Below, piece after piece: positions 60,259 through 64,000 of a stretch of 64,000 nucleotides of DNA (its first letter is position 1; each line of letters begins with the position of its first letter). The position numbers were made by a program, and so were the translations under genes. Source of the DNA: Stramonita haemastoma (Eukaryota > Mollusca > Gastropoda > Neogastropoda > Muricidae); NCBI GenBank assembly GCA_030674155.1, contig CM060329.1:19707496-19771495 (forward strand). Direction: 5' to 3'. Below the pieces are notes generated by a model that saw nothing but the letters and a program-made list of their open reading frames with translations, was not told where the DNA came from and did no database searches.

Positions 60259-62178
60259 TGTGTTGTGTGTGTGTGAATGAATCCACCTTTGCCATATGGG
60301 CCTTTTTACAAAGCACGCTGACCCAGCTATTGAACTACCTCCAGGAAATCAAAGAAGGGGGTGTTCAGACAGTTGTCAACACACACAAAGAAGAGCGCCA
60401 CACGCGCATCAAGGATGCTGCTGCTGACAAAGCAAAGATTCAGAGACACTGTCTACCGCATTGACATCCTGGACACCAGCAAACATCCTGACACAGGCCT
60501 CATCAACGTGTTTTCTGGCCGCGTCATTGATAACCCAACTGTCAATGTCCATGAGGCAGTAGAGGTGGGTGCTGCAGAACAAAGGGCGTTTGAGGGTGAA
60601 TGGCCTGCCAGTTTCGACCTCAAGCTCACAAAGAAAGTGAAGAACATGGCTGCAGTCATGAAAGTGACTATAAAACATTCTAAAGTGGACACAGCTATTA
60701 ACATTGAATTCATATATGAACGCGTTCTTGGCATTATGACGACTTCCAGGGAATCCATTTCTGTTGAGACCTTGTTTTCCCATGAGCTAGCTCTACAACC
60801 TACAGCCCTTTTTGACGAGAATGGTGACATGAGGACAACTAGCAAGGCTGCTCTGAAGAACAAAATACAGATTCTGTCTGGTGTTCGCAACCAAGAACCT
60901 CCCAGTGTTGTCATCCTAGATGGCTGTGCAATTTTGGGGACAGTACCTTGGCCTGCAGCTCCAGCTAAAGTCTCGGCTTTCATCACAGCTGCAGTTTCCA
61001 GCATTTTGCGATGAGTTCATTCAGCACCAGTGTCACATGTGGTCGTCGATAGATACTACAAACTGAGCACAAAGTCATGCTGTCGAACCGTCCGTCAGAA
61101 GAGGACTAGTCGTGTGTACAACCTGACCGGAGTCTCCTCTGCCACAGCAAAGTGTCACGCTAAAAGTCACAGCCAACAAGGAACAACTCTTACAAATGAT
61201 CGTACATCGGCTTTGCAGCATGCAGCCTCCACCAGCAACATAATATTATGTTATCATCATTGCGCCAGACCCGCACACTATACACATGGGGTCTGGACTT
61301 CAGCAAGCCCCTCTGTATCACGAAGAAGCTGATGTGCTGATGGTGTTTCATGTCATCAACGAATGGTCATTAGGACAGAGGAACATCAGGGTTGTTTCTG
61401 ATGGCACCGATGTACTCGTCATCTTGGCCCATCATCTCTACATGAAGACCTAAGGACTGTCCCAGAGTATGACTCTCACCATCGAGTCGTGCAAATCCAC
61501 ACATAATGTCATAAGCGTCAACGACGTTACCAGAAAGCACGCAACCATAATGCCTATTCTGCTGGCAGCTCATGCACTGACTGGTTGTGACACAGTTTCT
61601 TCCTTTGCTGGAATTGGAAAGATGACAGTCCTCAAGAAGCTTGAAGTATTCTCTGATGAGCTGAAGCTTGGGAAGATGTCTGTACCTTTCCAGAAAATCT
61701 CTGAGTCATGCCTTCAGTTCACTGATCTGCTCTACGGGGACGAGTCAGGGCCAATCTGAACACCGTTCGAGCCAACCTTTTCAGGAAGAGGATTGCTGGA
61801 AAGAGACACATTCCCCCGAAATTGAGTCCCCTTCCTCCAATGATGGCAAGTCTTCAGGCCCACATCAAACGAGCACACTTTCAGGCTGTGCTGTGGCAAG
61901 CTGCAGGGGAGCCATCTCCTCCTGAGCTGGATCCTGTTGACTAGGGATGGCAGTTACACCAGTCAACACTCAGCCCAGCCCCTGGACTTGATGATCAACT
62001 GCCAGCTCCTGATGACGTGCTAGATCTGGTCAGTTGCAGCTGCAAAACTGGATGCAATACAGCACAGTGTACCTGCACTAAACTGTCTGCCACCTGTATG
62101 GCCTTTTGCAAATGCGAAGGAACACTTGCTTGCAATAATCCAATGACTGTCGTTGTCCCACCCTATGAGGATACATGA
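59537..62178 (+). pseudogene. XPG/FEN1-like PIN nuclease plus CXC-domain protein, pseudogene
   Basis: Broken pieces of one protein lie in order. The N-terminal part from ATG 59537 (MECFFLSKKEPTSNRIYTDK, then LPEDAEFILCHKNC) runs to KRLRGRTSSFNFREHC near 59823. After a microsatellite block, 60283-60440 and a long piece at 60440-61014 (FSGRVIDNPTVNVHEAVEVG; ILDGCAILGTVPWP) follow. Next come the nuclease-like motifs HEEADVLMVFHV (61319), VVSDGTDVLVILAHH (about 61393) and LTGCDTVSSFAGIGK (about 61577), which match the order of the XPG-I acidic sites and helix-hairpin-helix of FEN1-type nucleases. The C-terminus has SCSCKTGCNTAQCTC, a tesmin/TSO1-type CXC cysteine motif. Frameshifts near 60440, 61010 and 61755 and in-frame stops at 61448 and 61942 disable it. 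ATTAAA at 62260 could be its poly(A) signal. The family, by recall, is multicopy in mollusc and cnidarian genomes; its role is unknown. Confidence 0.7.
59842..60268. repeat. (GTTA)n, (GT)n, (CT)n, (GT)n block inside the pseudogene
   Basis: Compound microsatellite between two coding pieces. The left junction CTGAAG|GTACTT resembles a splice donor, so the block may fill a small intron rather than interrupt an exon. Confidence 0.95.
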
Positions 62179-62385
62179 ACTGTCTTCAGATGCCCTTTAG
62201 CCACTCTTGCTGTGAGAACTACCAGCAGACACTGGAGAGTGTTCCAGTGTTTTCTCCCTATTAAACAATTTCAGTGATTTCAATACTACTGTTTTTCAAG
62301 TGTATTGCGGATTAACATATTTCTGAAAACTTGGTGAATACTTTACATAGATGGTGGCCATCCTGATTTCTCTGAAGTAGCCATT

Positions 62386-62776
62386 TGTGACGCTCCACCA
62401 CATAAAGAATCGCATTGCACTAGAGGTAAATTTTTAATTATTGACATGAAAAAAACAGACTGAAAATCGAACAATTCTATCAAAAGTTACTACAATTTGA
62501 AATAATAGACTGCAGGAAATGTCAAAATGAGAAATGGACAATTTTAGCATCCTAATAGGTGGTCAGATTGAGGGTTCGCTATTTTCAAAGCACGTTTAAA
62601 GACAAAAGGAAACAGAATTATGCCTTGATATTTTACTACAAGGTAGAATAAGTGCTATAGTTTTATAATAAATCAAAATCTCAAAATCGACCACCTCACC
62701 CCCTCCTGCCTTTAATGGCTCCAAGCGGGAAAATGGATTATGTGCTAAGCGACTCATTTCGTGGTGGAGTGTCACA
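62386..62776. mobile_element. Possible MITE with 16 bp terminal inverted repeats
   Basis: TGTGACGCTCCACCAC at 62386-62401 and GTGGTGGAGTGTCACA at 62761-62776 are inverted repeats with one mismatch, enclosing 391 bp of non-coding AT-rich DNA. Flanks show only TT/TT, so no convincing target duplication. It may be a small non-autonomous DNA transposon or a chance inverted pair in the 3' region of the pseudogene. Confidence 0.4.
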
Positions 62777-63064
62777 TTTTATCCAATATTTGATATGTAT
62801 TTCATCAAGTGTGATTACTTTTTTCTTCCATTGCATGGTATTTAGCCAAGTTTGTAGATTTTGTATGTCTTTAAATGCATGATACCCCTCACAACATCTT
62901 TCACTCTAATTCTACGGCGGCCATCTTGGATTTTCACTTCCAGACAAAAATGCCCAAAGTTTAGCGTCTGGCCCCCATCAGATTTGAAATCAGCAATGAA
63001 AACTCAGTTAGAATCACCAAAGAAAAAAACTTTATGACGCAAAACAAGCTTTTCCATCTGGCGC
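62777..63064. other. Unassigned, short GGCCATC direct repeat
   Basis: GCGGCCATCTTGGATTTTC at 62920 recalls GGTGGCCATCCTGATTTC at 62353, on the other side of the possible MITE. No gene. Confidence 0.4.
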
Positions 63065-63071
63065 TCGGACT

Positions 63072-63121
63072 ATCTCTCTCTCTCTCTTCTCTCTCTCTCT
63101 CCTCCTCTCTCTCCTCTCCTC

Positions 63122-63219
<98 letters not shown>

Positions 63220-63224
63220 CTTCT
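63072..63224. repeat. (CT)n with CCT interruptions
   Basis: Impure (CT)n; no coding. Confidence 0.97.
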
Positions 63225-63399
63225 CCCGAGAAACATAGCCCTCAAATCACTCTGCTCTGCCAGTTTTTATCCCTACATTTTATCACATCCTGTTTAGTTG
63301 CAAGGACGAGTAAAAGAAAAAGAATCACAGTTCGTTAAAACTATACATTTACCCGTCATAATTAATGAAGTAGGGGGTCTGGAAATATAGAAAAATTTC

Positions 63400-64000
63400 C
63401 TTCGTTTTAGTTAGATGGCTTCAAGGCATAAAGATCTTTGCTTGATATGGACTGAGTTGACATTAGTATAAAGTTTTTTCTTTCATATTGGGCTAGATTG
63501 TATACAAGTATTAGCTGCTTTCCTTTATAGTGAGTTAGTTTCTATTCAAGTAAGAGGCCATTTGTATACTCGGTTAACTGGTATCAAAGTATAGTTTTTC
63601 CTTTATATTGAAGTTATTTTCACATATCAAGTTTTTTAGTATTAAAGCAAAAGCTGTTTCCTCCATATAAAACTAGCTTCTTAAAAAGTAAACAAATATT
63701 TCATATTCTTTTAGTCACTGTCGTTGTATAGACTTCCTTACTCCTTATCCAGTCAGGTAATATCAAGGTGTAAAACTCTTTCCCATATATTAAGGTAGCT
63801 GCTTACCACATGCATGGTGTTCTTGTCATTTTATCATTTTTCATTAAAGTACTAAGTAGTTTAGTTTATATTGAGTAGTTGGTATTAAAGTATGAGTAGT
63901 TGGTATCAAAGTAAAAACATCTGTCTTTACACTTATTTTGTATCAATTTTTTTCATTGAACAACTTTTTTTCTACATGTTGAGTTATTTGGTTTGAAAGT
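63400..64000. repeat. Highly diverged ~60-70 bp tandem repeat
   Basis: GGTATCAAAGTATAG, TAGTATTAAAGCAAAAG, GGTATTAAAGTATGAG and GGTATCAAAGTAAAAAC recur, mostly with TTCCTTTATATTGAGTTA-like strings between. The array runs off the window end. Confidence 0.6.

Overview
The window is repeat-dominated eukaryotic nuclear DNA. There are no prokaryotic operons, ribosome-binding sites or CRISPR arrays. Long (CA)n, (CT)n and (AT)n tracts, several tRNA-derived SINE families, non-LTR retrotransposon fragments, a Polinton-like DNA polymerase B remnant and a multicopy invertebrate PIN-nuclease/CXC pseudogene point to a marine invertebrate, most likely a gastropod mollusc. That placement is inference from the repeat types. 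No complete host gene is visible. The longest open frames are translations of microsatellites or satellites and are not genes.

Layout. 1-2.7 kb: G/T-rich repeat, then two candidate coding exons on + (1323-1524, 2237-2358) split by a microsatellite-filled intron. 3.0-4.6 kb: 3' end of a LINE (-) and SINE pieces. 4.6-7.8 kb: diverged tandem module holding an exon-like core on -. 7.9-9.7 kb: LINE 3' end (+) broken up by (CT)n and (AT)n. 9.7-11.6 kb: CA/CT deserts. 12.1-18.3 kb: minisatellites, two exon candidates on - (13219-13395, 13467-13537), six tandem 520-590 bp units each with a 74-75 bp exon-like core, and a terminal-exon candidate on + (17851-17990). 18.5-28.5 kb: dense SINEs of at least five architectures (A-E), with a degraded Polinton-like PolB carrying a nested SINE. 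29.1-29.4 kb: small exon candidates. 30.6-40.15 kb: 25 copies of a ~390 bp satellite, ending at a 100-N gap. 40.6-58.4 kb: an imperfect inverted repeat with ~8.4 kb arms around a ~0.95 kb loop, which contains a LINE RT fragment. 59.5-62.2 kb: PIN/XPG-like plus CXC pseudogene. 62.4-64 kb: a possible MITE, (CT)n and a weak tandem repeat.

How the parts relate. The LINE at 8.1-9.4 kb and SINE family A share about 50 bp of 3' tail, the usual sign that the SINE borrows the LINE's retrotransposition machinery. SINE bodies and tails are exchanged (A body with A, B or D tails; a core motif shared by A, B and E), and one family joins a tRNA head to a 5S rRNA segment. Four separate places show tandem or repeated short blocks bordered by AG and GT(A/R). 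They are either recently duplicated exons or exon-like repeats; RNA data would decide. From about 37.7 to 49.9 kb, across the gap, consensus quality looks poor (shrinking satellite units, swollen homopolymers), so part of the inverted repeat may be an assembly artefact.
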